From Hygrophila difformis (Eukaryota > Streptophyta > Magnoliopsida > Lamiales > Acanthaceae), in NCBI GenBank assembly GCA_030278955.1, contig JAOANR010000003.1:62758195-62822194 (forward strand): a DNA stretch of 64,000 nucleotides, read 5' to 3'. Made by a program: the position numbers and the translations under genes. Every line of letters starts with the position of its first letter. Position 1 is the stretch's first letter. This document shows positions 20,806 through 33,400 of the stretch, piece by piece. The notes under the pieces were generated by a model. It was not told the DNA's origin. It ran no database searches and saw only the letters and a program-made list of their open reading frames with translations.

Positions 20806-21735
20806 ATACTCTTATCTCCACTACGAAAGAAAACAATCCCAGGCTGCCAGCCCAGCCTCTCTCTGACTAATTATAAAGAGAAATGTGTTTCAAAAATGAA
20901 GCGTGCCATGTAGAGCAAAAGCCGAAGTCCCGTGTCCCCTTCCTCTCCCAAGTCCCAATAAAGCTAAAGTATCCAATGCCCTCTTTTACTTGTCCTTTTC
21001 CTTGTCTTTCGCAGTCTCGCTTCGGGAGTTGGACTGGTTGTCGCCTTCCTCCCTAATTTCTTTTTTTTTTTTTTTTCGTTTAACTCAACAATATTGTGTG
21101 TGTAGTGTCACTACTACATGAATGATGGTGTAAATCTCCTTTCCTGGCCTGGGCCTAGTGGTTATTGATAAATTTCAATGAGGATTAAATTGCTTCATAT
21201 CTAATTTCAATATTATACAGGAAAATTAAATCACTCAGCTCAGGTTTGATAAAAATAAATTTAAGTGTACTAGTATCATTTAATTTAACATTGAGGAATT
21301 AAATTAATTCATGGAATTTATGTGACAATTGCAATGACTTGTATAAAGATGTTTAACTGTTGCAATTAGAATGAAATCCAAAAGGCGTCACAATTTGATC
21401 AAGGCCAAAGTTAGTTGTAGTAACTACTAGTAGTCTAGCTAGTAGGACGGGATCCAAGATGAAAAATACAGTGGTAGTAGTACTAGTACTTAAAGAGGGG
21501 GCAGGGGAGCTAATTAAAGTCGATAATTGCTAATTAATGAAACTAAGGTTGAGGCAGAGCCACAAGATTAGTACAGAACATGATAGCAGCAATGTCTAAT
21601 TAAGACTGGCATCATCACTAGCTAGCTAGTTAATTGTTGTAATACTACTACAACTGTACCGCAGTTTAGAGTAGTAGTACAAGAAAAGACGAGAGTAGGT
21701 AGATAGTAGACGTAGAGACTAGATAAGAGTGGACA
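20806..21735. other. Intergenic region, no gene seen
   Basis: Moderately AT-rich unique sequence between the foldback element and the 3' end of the thaumatin-like gene. A T-homopolymer lies near 21061-21076. I find no sign of the missing fucosyltransferase C-terminus. Confidence 0.6.
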
Positions 21736-21790
21736 GTACTAGTAGTATCCATGGATCATCATGAGACAGACACAGACAGACATCATCAGA

Positions 21791-22591
21791 TCAGTGACAG
21801 AAAATGACTTTGAGTTCATTAGGAGAAGAGCAGTGGTGCATGAGGGAGGGGCTGTCGTGCGCGTAGGTGAAGGTGGCTGGGCAGGCATGCTTGAAGAAGT
21901 CCGAGTAGCTGGAGGGCTTGCAGATTTGGGGGCTGTTGTAGTGGTTCCGGCAGCACAGCTCGTCCGTCCCGAACGCCAAGCACCCACTCTTGCACCCTAT
22001 CACGTGCCCCCCGGCCCCATGCCGCCGGCTCCTCACCTGAAGTCCCTGGGGGCATGTCGCCAGCAAATCCTGCCGGCAACCCACCACGGGGCACTGCCCC
22101 GACCCCCCGTGCGGTGTCACCGTCATCGGGAGGTTGAATCCGTCCACAAGACTCACAGCGTACGAGGACAAGTCATTGTGGCCGTGGTGGAGGGAGAATT
22201 GGGCCAGGGTGACCGGGGCGACGCCCCCAAGGCCGTTGCACTCAAGGCGGCCGCCGCAGTCTCCCGTGGCGCATGAGAAGCGGCCGCCGGCACCGTGTGA
22301 GCAGCCAGTGCGGGCCCAGATACGGCCGGACCAGTGGGAGGAAGGGCCCCGGAAGGAGCGGTGGGAGAGGGTAGGGAGGGAGAAGCCGCCACCCTCGAGA
22401 GGAGGGTGGCCGGCGTTGGGCTGGATGGCGGGCCAGATGGTGAAGGGGCAGTTGTTGACGACGGTGAGGATGAGGCCGCCTTGCGCAGTAGGATGAGGAG
22501 AAGAAGGGTGGACGGCTGGGACAATTAGAGCAATGGATGAGAGGAGCAGGAGCAGGAGGAGGCTGCCCATGGGATTTGTCATTACTGCCAT
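21791..22591 (-). CDS. Thaumatin-like protein (PR-5 family), secreted
   Basis: An intact intronless 266-codon frame. It has a hydrophobic signal peptide (MGSLLLLLLLSSIALIVPA within residues 1-30), then the mature start LTVVNNCPFTIWPAIQPNAG. The thaumatin signature GRFSCATGDCGGRLECNG is present, as are the central FNLPMTVTPHGG, LCCRNHYNSPQICKPSSYS, and the C-terminal ACPATFTYAHDSPS. Sixteen cysteines, the canonical eight-disulfide number, are all in place. Family members act in the apoplast in defence or stress; some bind or cleave beta-1,3-glucan, but activity cannot be inferred here. ATG 22591 is preferred because an in-frame ATG at 22633 sits about where transcription should start, ~30 bp below the TATA box. 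The coding region is GC-rich compared with its surroundings. It is the only intact host gene in the window. Confidence 0.93.
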   Translation of the reverse strand: MAVMTNPMGSLLLLLLLSSIALIVPAVHPSSPHPTAQGGLILTVVNNCPFTIWPAIQPNAGHPPLEGGGFSLPTLSHRSFRGPSSHWSGRIWARTGCSHGAGGRFSCATGDCGGRLECNGLGGVAPVTLAQFSLHHGHNDLSSYAVSLVDGFNLPMTVTPHGGSGQCPVVGCRQDLLATCPQGLQVRSRRHGAGGHVIGCKSGCLAFGTDELCCRNHYNSPQICKPSSYSDFFKHACPATFTYAHDSPSLMHHCSSPNELKVIFCH

Positions 22592-22655
22592 TCTGCCAAT
22601 TCCGCGATGATATGTTTGGTGGGTGGTATGCATGCCCCATCGCTTCTGCTTTCTC

Positions 22656-22666
22656 TCTATATATAG
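22656..22666 (-). promoter_or_regulatory. TATA box of the thaumatin-like gene
   Basis: The minus strand reads GGCTATATATAGAGAG, a strong plant TATA box, about 70 bp upstream of the preferred ATG. It is followed by a CT/GA-rich stretch. Confidence 0.7.
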
Positions 22667-22855
22667 CCAACTGGATTACTTACATTTTCTTATTTTTCCC
22701 TAATTTACACTAGCTATTTTTGCCTCCTCCTGTCCCTTCTTTAAAAAAAATTATGAGTTTGTGGCAATTAAAAAAAAAAAAAAACCTAAGTACTAAGTAA
22801 TAAATGGACGAGTGATGGGCAAGTTCATTGTTTTTTAACTTAGAGTAATTCCAAA

Positions 22856-23942
22856 GGAAAAAAAAAAGGACAAATAGGTCCTTTTTCTTTTCCAAAAATT
22901 CAAATCAGTCATTTTTCTATTTTATTATTAAATCAGTCCGCTACAAATGCTAATTATATCCAAATCAGTCCATTCTTCACTAGTTATGCTCTAATTGCCG
23001 ACGTGACAAGGGTTTAAATTTAAACCTGACACGTGGACATAATATTAATCCATTTTCTTTTATCTTTTGCGAATTCAGTCATAAACTTTTTTTTGTTCTA
23101 TTTAGTCATCTACCCAAATCAGTCATTTTTATATTAATTGGCCTCCAACCTTTTAAATTATTTATTTCAAGCCCAGAACCTTAAATTTTTATTATTGCTA
23201 ATTCATTTATAAAATAAATGTCCAACATACTTCCGTAAATAAAATTAAAGACCCAGCCTCATACATTGGGTTTGACTGCCTTGTTACTGGGTCTTCCAAG
23301 TTCCGGAATTTTACGGACTCTCTCTAACCACCCGAACATAACCGATGGTTCATTGGTTCTGGTTTCCTTCAGCAACAATTAGTACAATCATACGTTGTTT
23401 CCAACCTTAGAATGTAGCAAGGTTTGAGTAAATGATTTAATTTAAATTTTTGTGTAAATGATATAATTTTACTTTTTGGAAGGCTATGGATGTAGGAATT
23501 TTACGGAAGACCCGGTAACAAGGCAGTCAAACCCAATGTATGAGGTTTGGTGTTTAATTTTATTTACGGAAGCATGTTGGAATTTTATTTGATAAATAGA
23601 TTTGTAATAATAAAAAAAATAAGGTTATGGGCCTGAAATAAATAATTTGAAAGGTTGGAGACCAATTAATATAAAAATGACTGATTTGGGTAGATGACTA
23701 AATGGAACAAAATAAAAGTTTATGACTGAATTGACAAAAGATAAAAGAAAATGGATTAATATTATGTCCACGTGTTAGGTTTAATTAAACCCTTGCCACG
23801 TCGGCAATTAGAGTATAATTAGTGAAGCAGTGACAGATTTGGATATAATTAGCATTTGTAGCGGACTGATTTGGTAATAAAATAGAAAAATGACTGATTT
23901 GAATTTTTGTAAAAGAAAAAGGACATATTTGTCCTTTTTTCC
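22856..23942. mobile_element. Mutator-like foldback element, second copy
   Basis: 1087 bp, GGAAAAAAA...TTTTTTCC ends and an 11-bp target duplication GTAATTCCAAA (22845-22855 and 23943-23953). Inverted arms of about 450 bp surround a ~180-bp spacer (about 23320-23490). The outer arm shares blocks with the element at 19742-20795 (GCTAATTATATCC, GACGTGGCAA, TTTTCTATTTTATTA), so the two belong to one family with different cores. It lies about 190 bp upstream of the thaumatin-like gene's TATA box. Confidence 0.85.
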
Positions 23943-24002
23943 GTAATTCCAAATTATTCTTTATCTTTCAAATTTTTCCAAATTTCTTATATCCATAACC
24001 CA

Positions 24003-24270
24003 GAACCGGTGAATTATTGATTGTAGTTTTGTGGTTGGAGGAGTTCATAAAATCTATGAGCTTTGAAACAAGGCAACAAGACGGTCATACTTAATGTATC
24101 AAATTTTGTTTTTAATTTTATTTATGGAAACAAATTGGACATTTATATAACTTATGGATTAATAAATTTAAAAGTTTAAAATTTTGGGATGAAATAAAAT
24201 AAATTAAAAATTTAATGATCAATTTAATATTATTACGACTGAATTAGATTATTAAGAGAAAAGTTAGAGG
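24003..24270. repeat. Diverged half-arm related to the foldback element
   Basis: About 250 bp resembling the inner arm of the preceding element (an AAGGCAACAAGACGG...AATGTATCAAA block, then TTTAATTTTATTTATGGAA), in one orientation only. Probably the relic of an older copy. Confidence 0.45.
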
Positions 24271-24417
24271 ATTAAGAACAACTTCCACCGAACCTTAAAT
24301 CGTAAAATGGTGGTGGATTTTGTTCAAACATAATACTAAACAGAAACGCAAAATGAGTTTTTTTTTTTTGTCATGTTTGCAGTCATTTGAATGTGTTACT
24401 GCCGTTTCGGAGTAATG

Positions 24418-25043
24418 TTTAATCCGTTAAATGGAGCCTTCAAGATAAAAGGCGGGATGAGGACTATCCCAAAAAATGCTAGAAACTAGAGCATTGCGAA
24501 AAAATAAAAGAAAGGAAAATAAGAAAAGCAGTAAAGAAAGCAATTAAAAAAGCGATAAATAAAAGTAAAGTACTGAAAAATAAAGATAGACATTATGAAA
24601 ATGTTGGGTGGTGTTGGAACCCTCATTACAATATTAGATCTGCCTATTTATACAAATATAGGTATCCTTCTATGAAAATACACCTTTTGGGGAAAAGGAC
24701 ATAAATTTGAATTTAACTAAATCTTTCCCGCCCTTATTCGGATTGGCGCGGATAATCCTTCTGCGAAAATGAAGAACGTTTCTTCGCTCGGTGTGGCGTT
24801 ACCTCACAATGCTTCGGAATCGTTTCCTTCGACTTGTAGTGCTCGGGCAGTTATCTTGTTCGAGCTTACTTTCTCCAGATTGTGCCTTTATTCAGATAAA
24901 TGGCTTGCTCGGGATGTTTCTCCCCGAGGTTCATGGACTGATCCTGAGCTATCTTTCCCGTCAAGCCTAGTAATTTACCCTTTGTGTTAATCGGACTTAG
25001 ATATGTATTGCGTTTTATTAATATATTTTTTTAAGTGTTAACA
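24418..25043 (-). mobile_element. Probable solo LTR (gypsy-like)
   Basis: Flanked by TAATG on both sides (24413-24417 and 25044-25048). The right end GTGTTAACA is a normal LTR start on the minus strand. The left end reads TTTAAT where TGTTAA is expected, so one terminal base seems mutated. AAAG/GAAA-rich sequence near the left end resembles the gypsy LTR at 9270-10059. No internal region. Confidence 0.5.
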
Positions 25044-25048
25044 TAATG

Positions 25049-25374
25049 CAAATATGCATTTCATTATTCATACATTAAAACTGATATTTTCTTGAGTTTG
25101 AAGAGTTAAAAAGAAAATATACTGCGAAATATTCTTTTGAGTTTAAATTTAGTGTTTTCAGTTGGCAATAAGCTAAAGGGGTCAAAATAATATAAAGACA
25201 GATTTGAAAAAAAAAATTAAAGGAAAATGATCAATTCGAACTTTATTCTATTTTTATTTTGTAGCTGGGAGTTTAATTATATTTTATTATTTTTCTTTAT
25301 CTGATGTAATTTGTATGGTATAAATTTTAATGTCATTATCCTGGCATTGCCAATAATAATAATAATAATAATAA
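25049..25374. other. AT-rich intergenic stretch ending in an (AAT)n run
   Basis: No coding or structured signal, apart from an (AAT)n microsatellite at 25352-25374 into which the next element inserted. Confidence 0.6.
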
Positions 25375-25707
25375 TGTTATATAAATAATTAGTGGATAGT
25401 CTATTAGCTGGGATTTACGTTTATGAACATGTCTTGTGCATCGATGTACATGGGATTTTTGTATATAATACATAGCTAGTGAGAAGAAGAGATTGATATA
25501 ATAGAGAGAAATGGAAGATGCATTATAATGGACAGAATTTTATTATCCTTTTTTCAGCCACAATTCCATGCGTACAAGTCCTTTTATAGAGATAAGTATA
25601 TGGCTTAGTCACCATAATCATAATCTAATATGTGTACAAGTGTATCACACTTGGGATTAGTTTGTTCAACCATGGACATGCATCTCATATGCATATGCCA
25701 CGTAACA
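25375..25707 (-). repeat. 3' LTR of the decayed copia element
   Basis: 333 bp, TGTTATATAAAT...CCACGTAACA, apparently identical to 28945-29277. Confidence 0.92.
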
Positions 25708-28700
25708 CTCCCCCTTGCATGTCCATTACACAAAGAATATGCCTCGTTAAAACCTTACTAGGAAAAAACCCAGTGGGAAAAAAATCCTAGTGAAGGAAAA
25801 AGAGTACAATATTCTCGTGTTGAATTCTCCCCCTGATTTCGACTTCATTTGAGATCTTTGGGTGTTTCTCCCCCTGACTTGAATTTCATGTGAGACTTCC
25901 TTCGGGCCGATGCATGTCGATTTACTTTTGTAATTTCACAAAAGTTGCTATCGGCAATGCCTTGTTAATAAATCCGCTAAGATATAGTCCTTTTGGATAA
26001 AATATTTCTTTATTTTCTTATTTTGATTTAAATGGATCCTTTATCGATTCATGTGCTCGGCCGAGCATTAAGCATTTAGCGGATATCCCTTTTTCATTGG
26101 GAATTGTTTTAATACTTTTTCAGGTAGTGGATGCACCCAATTTTGAAACCAAGGCAGAATTTGGTTTTACCAAATCATAGATCTCAAATTCATTTTGCTT
26201 TTTTCCCTTTCAGTAGCGTATATTAGCTTCATAACAGATAATTTAGGGGATATTTATCTTCCGGACGATACTGTAATTTATTTTTATATCATATGAAGAA
26301 TGTATATAATAAATCCAAGTCTGTCGTCCTTTGAAGATAGTAAATTATATCTTTCAATCTCAGTGCCATTTATGTAGACTTCTTTTGTTAGGCATTCACT
26401 GAGGCTAGTAAATAACATGCATTCAAATTGACATAGAGCCAAGATTTTATTTTTCCGACATTCATCAACCGATTTAGGTTTGCAATATGGGTTCCAAATA
26501 TCTTTGCTTGTGACGATTGATTGAGATCTCATTATTTTTAAGGTAAGGGCCCTGTTTTTTTGGAGCTATTTGCTCTTTTGTGGAGCTTGTTTCAACATTT
26601 CGTCACTTTCTAAAATTTATAAACCTCGAGGATTTTTGTAGTTGGAACCAGATGATTTACCGTACTTCAAGCGTGCAAAATATTCATTTTTCACGTTTGT
26701 AATTGGTCCATTTAGGACATAATCGGAACCAAGTGATTACCTTGTGCCACAATTATTTTACTAGGGCAACAAGTTTTCCTTGGGTAATGCCGATATGATA
26801 CGCTTGGTTTGCAATTTACGCAATATAGTTTTTTTTCAGTCACAATAATATATTTTCGGTTGATCCATATCTCCCCCTAATGTCGGAAAATAATAATCTG
26901 CAAACCATATATAAAATCACCATACTTTGGTACTAAATATAATTTATTAATGGTGATTTATTTCCAACATATGTATACCCAATCGTCATTGGGAGCCCAA
27001 TTAGGGTGGCATAATGGGGGACTTATATCGCACACCCAAATATACTTTAATTTACTAATCATTGGGCTTATGTTAATGTTAGGGAGAGAGAATTAATGAC
27101 AATCGGTCGGCTTTATTTTCATAAGCGTTGCTACATAGCATGTCCCCAAAATGATGTAGGTAACTTTGACCTTATCAACTCTGCGTGCAATTTAATTATT
27201 ACTTATTTTGGCATATATTTTGGCCAGGCCTGGCTTGCACGCGATTAAAATTCAGTGACACTATCCAATCTTATTTTCTTTATTGGATGTCATTATGTTC
27301 ACAATTTAATTATAAGCAACGCATATAGATTCATTTGAATTTGAATTTCCAATAATTCACCCCAGCATGATGCTCTTAGGAGGATGCCCAAGATGATCGT
27401 GCCAAGTAAGAAAATTATGAGTAGACTTCAGGTCTACCACATGATATATTTCAACGGTACTCAGCTTTAATTTGTATGGTATATGCCAGAGGATATTGAT
27501 GCAATTTTCTTTTAATTTCTTTGCATCATAATCTGAGTAATCAAGAAATAATGTTATTGCCTCATTCTGTATTTCATAGTGATATGAATTTTTTTCGAAT
27601 ATCACTGAAGCTTAGTAAGCTCTTTCGAAATTTTCTCGAGAATAGTGCAAATTCAAGCACAATTTTTCTTCTCCTTCAGGAGATATACAATGACTTCCAG
27701 AGTTCTTTTGAGCTTCCACTAATTTTATTAGCAGTGAGTTTTTTCCTTTTCAGTTGGGATAATAGCTTTTGCTTTTTAATACAACGTGCATAGCTGCACC
27801 GTGGATGAGGCAGACATCATCCTCGGCTTCATTTTATTTTGGCATCCATTTATCTTTCCAAGAAGGCAGGCGCAAGTGTATAATTTATATACACAAAATA
27901 TTCAGATTGCAAGGGGGTTATAATGGGGAGTAAAAACATGAATTTTCATTTCATTTGGCACCAATATGTGCACAATAAATTTATTTAAGTCCACACACGT
28001 GATACATACTTCACTTTATTATCACATAAATAATCGTGATCAATACGATTTGGCCTTTCATTTAAACAAGCCACATGTCTAGCCAGATGTCATTTAAATG
28101 TTCAATGGCTTTTGATATCACAATGATATGATTTTATCATGACATGTACTTTCTGGTACAGTGGTATTAAACCACTAATGGGATTTATAAGGCCTTTTGT
28201 GGTTATACCACATATTTAATTAATTCCGGGGAATTCGTATTTTCATTTTGCCAATATATCTAACCCGGTTCAATTTTCGATTACGATTTCAATAATATGG
28301 TGCCTTTTGGCATGAAATCATATTTTGCCTTTTGCCTTAACATAATCATGCCCTGATTTTCATATTTAGTCATATTCTCCTTTAGAAAGGGTAAGCATTT
28401 TTCGACTTGAATTCAGAATATTTCACCAATATTTCATTGCTTTGTCCAATCAAGAAAACCAACATTCATTATTGACTATATAATTTTTCTTACTATTTAT
28501 TGGACTTTCAATAGCCCTTTTCATATATAGGCGTAATAGCCATTTTATCCACTTTGGTATTTCAAGATTCCTCCGGTTTTACAGGGCACATATATATATA
28601 CCCTCTTTTCGGGTTTACCCCATTTTGGGGTTTTCGCAGCATTTCTTCTTTATACGACGATTTGATTCGTGCCATCGTTCATTTGATTCCGCCCCTATTG

Positions 28701-28944
28701 GACAATAATTCGAATCCCTTCTCAATCCCGATGGGATGTTATTTTTCTTGGCATATTGAGGCCAATTTCATTTTTGCTCGATTGACCCAAATTATGGGTA
28801 TAGGGATAAAACCCCAATTCTGGAAGGTTAGTCGTAGAAATAAAATTGAAATTGTAAATAATAAATATTACCTCCAACGATAATCTTTATCGATTTGAAA
28901 CTTTCTCCGGCAGCACCTCCGTAGAGCTACTCGTGCTGATAACG
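25708..28944 (-). pseudogene. Degenerate copia internal region
   Basis: The clearest trace is at about 27357-27605 on the minus strand, where FLTWHDHLGHPPKSIML matches the GAG-pre-integrase motif. Everything else is broken by stops and small indels. Near the 3' LTR the GTTAAAACC...AACCCAGTGGG type sequence and repeated CTCCCCCTGA motifs are typical of copia 3' untranslated regions. No functional product is possible. Confidence 0.7.
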
Positions 28945-29277
28945 TGTTATATAAATAATTAGTGGATAGTCTATTAGCTGGGATTTACGTTTATGAACAT
29001 GTCTTGTGCATCGATGTACATGGGATTTTTGTATATAATACATAGCTAGTGAGAAGAAGAGATTGATATAATAGAGAGAAATGGAAGATGCATTATAATG
29101 GACAGAATTTTATTATCCTTTTTTCAGCCACAATTCCATGCGTACAAGTCCTTTTATAGAGATAAGTATATGGCTTAGTCACCATAATCATAATCTAATA
29201 TGTGTACAAGTGTATCACACTTGGGATTAGTTTGTTCAACCATGGACATGCATCTCATATGCATATGCCACGTAACA
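28945..29277 (-). repeat. 5' LTR of the decayed copia element
   Basis: 333 bp, apparently identical to 25375-25707. The primer site lies just left of it (minus strand, near 28930-28944). Confidence 0.92.

Positions 29278-29338
<61 letters not shown>
29278..29338. repeat. (AAT)n microsatellite
   Basis: About 20 AAT units; the continuation of the tract that received the copia insertion at 25375. Confidence 0.95.
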
Positions 29339-29339
<1 letters not shown>

Positions 29340-29526
29340 AATAACAATTATTTGCTGTCAAGTGATAGAATAATTAAATTATTCAATTCTCTTATGATTT
29401 AATGCATTCCATCTATATCTTATAGGTTGACATAGAGACTATATTCACATTGATTTAAAGCAATAATATCAATACTCATCATTAATCAATCATACATCAT
29501 AATTATAAATTTAATTATAAATTTAA

Positions 29527-29985
29527 GAGGCTGTTTGTTTTGTATTTTTTTATTTTTTCCTTTTTACTTTTGCTTATCCGAAAAGCCGTTTTTATTTTTT
29601 CAAACTGTTTGTTTTGCCTTTTTAAAAAAGTTAAAAGAGAAGTAAAAGTTGAAATTCTCATTTTTTTTTAAAAGTAAGTAGGCGGTTACTTTTAAAAAAA
29701 TGAGAAGTCATTTTGGTGTAAAAATACAAAAATATCTCTATTTAATAAGGAAATCAAATAAATGATAAATATTCTTATAAGATTTAAGTACATTTTAGTA
29801 ATTTTAATATATAAAAAGTCATTATATGCACAATTCATCCAAATATATTTGTGTTGAAAAGCAACTTTAACTATATTTATCCAAATAATTATTTGGGCTG
29901 CTTTTGCTTTTGAATTCTCCTTATCTCCCATTCTCCTTTTTCTACTGACTTCTTTTTTTTTTCAAAAGCCAAAACAAACGGGCCC
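29527..29985. mobile_element. Tourist-like (PIF/Harbinger) MITE
   Basis: 459 bp with inverted ends GAGGCTGTTTGTTTTG and CAAAACAAACGGGCCC, flanked by TAA on both sides (29524-29526 and 29986-29988). The 3-bp TAA/TTA duplication fits PIF/Harbinger. A short open frame inside on the minus strand is not a recognisable gene. Confidence 0.65.
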
Positions 29986-29988
29986 TAA

Positions 29989-30333
29989 ATATGAAAGGGA
30001 ATTAACACATATCTCTTCCGCTTTTGGAGATGCAACATTTTAATGCTCACCAGATACTCCCGATCAACCAATTAGTAAGAAAACTCTCACGAAACTCTAC
30101 CAACGAATAGAGATTAGACTTGAGCCCAATATGGCTGGGTAATACTGATATACACAAAAAAAATAATAATAAAATTATACGTATCTTTTTTTTCTTTTAA
30201 CGAAAAATTTTCATATAAATCCCACTTATTTTTCAAGGATATACAATCATTATAAAATATTATTATATAGAATTCAATACAATTTATTTAGCAATAATGT
30301 AAAATATAAAAATAAAAATTATATTATATATAT
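29989..30333. other. AT-rich spacer, no feature seen
   Basis: Low-complexity AT-rich sequence between the MITE and the 3' end of the LINE. Confidence 0.6.
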
Positions 30334-30416
30334 ATATATTTTTGGAACAAAGCCGAAGGCAGATAACAAGGGAAAAATAAAAATAAAAAACAACGATATA
30401 AAGGATAAAAGGAGAA

Positions 30417-33400
30417 CTAAGGCCTAGGGAACCATACGCCAGACGCATCCGCCGCCAAGTCCCCTAGCACAAAGTCCGGAGGAAAGGCCCAAGTCGTGTA
30501 AAATTCTTCCAATGAGGCTCCACGTTTAGCCAAGCAATCCGCAACTTTGTTCCCTTCCCGAAGAACATGGAGGATCTTGCAGTCATCGAATTGAGCACGA
30601 CTCTCATTAATATGGAGGATAAGAGCCGAGCAAGGGTGAAAATCATTTTGGTTCTCAAGCAAACCAATTGCCGTTTTAGAGTCAGAATAACATAAGACTT
30701 TTTTAATACCGAGACGAACAACAAAGGCCAGCCCTTCAGCAAGCGCCATTAACTCAGCAAATATGTTAGTTTTGACGCCAAGAAACCCGCAGCCACCACC
30801 AATCCAATGGCCACTTTCATCACGCACAACAAAACCAAATCCCGAGTGACCCGGATTCCCGAGTGAGCTCCCATCCACGTGCAAAATAGTGTCAACACCG
30901 GCTCTTATATTCCAATGAACCAATCGCATGGGGGCACCAGGAACTGTAGAACACTTTTTAACATCTTCAATATCCTTAGCCATTCGAAAGATTTCCATAG
31001 TAATAGCCCATACCGACAGAGAAACACTACGAAAAATTCTACTATTTCTCTCAATCCACACAGACCACAAGGCGGCAACAAAAGTAGAACCATAAAATTT
31101 ATTCATACCTTCCAAGAAGGAGCAGATATTACCTTTGGGCATATGTTCACAGTCCTCCGGAATCAAGATATGAGCCGCTTTCCACACTTGTTTCGCCCAA
31201 GGACAGTAGAAGAGACAATGGCACCACGATTCGATTTCAATACCACAAAGAGTGCAAAGAGGGGGAAGCACAAAGGTGCCGAGCGAAGCGAACGCCATTA
31301 ACAGGGATAGACCCGTGAGAGAGCAGCCATAAGAAGAGACCGAATTTTTCAGGAATAGATTGACACCACATCCACTGACAATTAGTATTAGTGGTATTAT
31401 CTTTATTGAGGAATTGATATCCTGCTTTGACTGAGTATTTTCCAGAAGAAGATTCTTTCCACAGCCAAAGGTCCTTAGCTGCGTCGTGAATAGGGGGAGG
31501 AGGGGAGCCACAAATATCATTAAGAATAGTCATCGGAATAGGGGTGTATACAGCCCCCCAAGACCAAGAGCCGTCGGTAATGACATCTTTAAGTTGAAGA
31601 TCCATATCTTGGGTAGCCACATACGGAAGAAGAGGCCCGAGCTGTGCGTTCTTCCACCAATTGGAAAACCACAATGACACCTTCCCGCAGCCAATTCTAA
31701 GAGAATACCCATCCTTCAAAAGAGGGATAATTTTAGCAAGAGTTTTTAACAAAGCAGAACGGCCAGGGAAGGGAGGTGAAAGAAGAATATTTCTGTCAAC
31801 CACCGAGGCCAGAAGAAGTTGAACCCAAGTTTTATTCCGAGCATGCAGGGAGTCCCAAAGGAGTTTCCCCAAAAGGGCAATGTTAATGAGACGAGCACGT
31901 CGCAGGCCCAATCCCCCAACATGTTTAGCTGTTGAAACATTCGACCAACTTACTAGGTGAATCCCTTTACCCGTCCTATCCTTCCAAAGAAATCTATTTA
32001 TCCTCCTGTCAATAGCCGTGCAAACGGCCTCAGGAAACCAATGGAGCTGCATAAAGTAGGTGGGGATAGCTGCTAAGACAGCTCTACATAAAGTAAGGCG
32101 GCCGGCCTTATTTAATAATTTGCTCGCCCAGCCTTCAAGATAGGCATCCATTTTATCCAACACAAATGCGAAATCTGTGGCCCTTCGTCTGCCCGAGAGC
32201 ATTGGAAAGCCTAGATAAGTACCAAGATGATCCACCACCGGAATAGCAAGAGTATTGATAATCCAGTTTTTCTCCAATTCTGAAACCGATTTTGGGATGA
32301 AAAGGGAAGATTTGAGCAGATTAAGTTTAAGACCCGACCTTTGCCCAAACAACTCAAGAGACTGATTTATAGATTGAATGCTACCATGATCCACCATGGA
32401 ACAAATAATTAAGTCATCAGCAAATAGTAGATGAGAGATCCCTATTCCATTCTGATTGATCCTGACCGGCTGCCATAAGCCCAGAGACACCAAGTTGCTA
32501 ATGGTAAGTAACAGTTTCTCCATAACAATAAGGAAAAGATAGGGAGATAACGGTCCCCTTGTCTTAACCCCTTGCCTGGAGAGAAATAATCGAGAGCGTG
32601 ACCATTCCATAGAACTGAAAAAAAAAGGGGAAGTAACACACAACATAATAAGTTGAATGAAAGGAGGCGGGAATCCTAGTTCCTCAAGACAAACCTCAAG
32701 GAAGTCCCAGTGCACGTTGTCATAAGCTTTAGCAATATCAATTTTCAACACAACTGCCTTCAAACGGTTTTGGGATCCAGATAAATATCCAATAATTTCC
32801 TGGAGAGTAATAGCATTGTCAACCGGACCACGGCCCGGCAAGAAAGCACTTTGATGTGAAGATATACACCTTTGAAGAATAGGTCTCATCCGGTTGACCA
32901 ACACTTTGGTTAAAATTTTGTAAAGAACATTGCAAAGTGTGATCGGCCGGAAATCTTTAAAACCTGATGGGGAAGGCACTTTCGGAATGAGGTAGATAAA
33001 AGCCTTTGCCAAACCAGGGGGAAATATGTGATTACTCATAATACCTTTCACAGTATTCGTCACACATGGCCCAACCATCCCCCAATAATGTTTATAAAAG
33101 AGAGCTGGGAAGCCATCCGGTCCTGGAGAGGAAAAACCATTCATCTGTGATACAACTTGATTAATTTCCGACCCTGAGCAATCCTCTAACAGTTTGTTGG
33201 CAGCTTCCTCAGAAATGGGATTAAAATTAGGCATCTCAACCGTGGAAGCATCCTCCCTATTTATTGTGATCTGAGTATGACCAGGCCTGGTAAAAAAGGT
33301 CTTGAAATAGTTCCGAGCTTCTTGTCTGATTTCCATTTCATTCTCACTCCATCGACCATCGGGGAGAAAAATCCCATGAATCCGAGCCCGATGTCTACGA

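Larger units (their letters stand above)
25375..29277 (-). mobile_element. Ty1/copia element with identical LTRs and decayed interior
   Basis: LTRs 25375-25707 and 28945-29277, both 333 bp and identical as far as I can read. Target duplication AATAA (25370-25374, 29278-29282), although within an (AAT)n tract. On the minus strand the polypurine tract GCAAGGGGGAG adjoins the 3' LTR, and the sequence GTTATCAGCACGAG adjoins the 5' LTR as primer site. The 3.2-kb interior is full of stops; only short pol traces remain. Confidence 0.88.

Noticed and set aside
22134..22670. Frames of 120-142 codons overlapping the thaumatin-like gene
   Set aside because: Shadows of a GC-rich coding region; the 16-cysteine frame explains the sequence.
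24769..24990. A 73-codon frame
   Set aside because: Lies within the probable solo LTR and shows no domain.
28554..28883. A 109-codon plus-strand frame
   Set aside because: Antisense to the decayed copia interior with no family resemblance.
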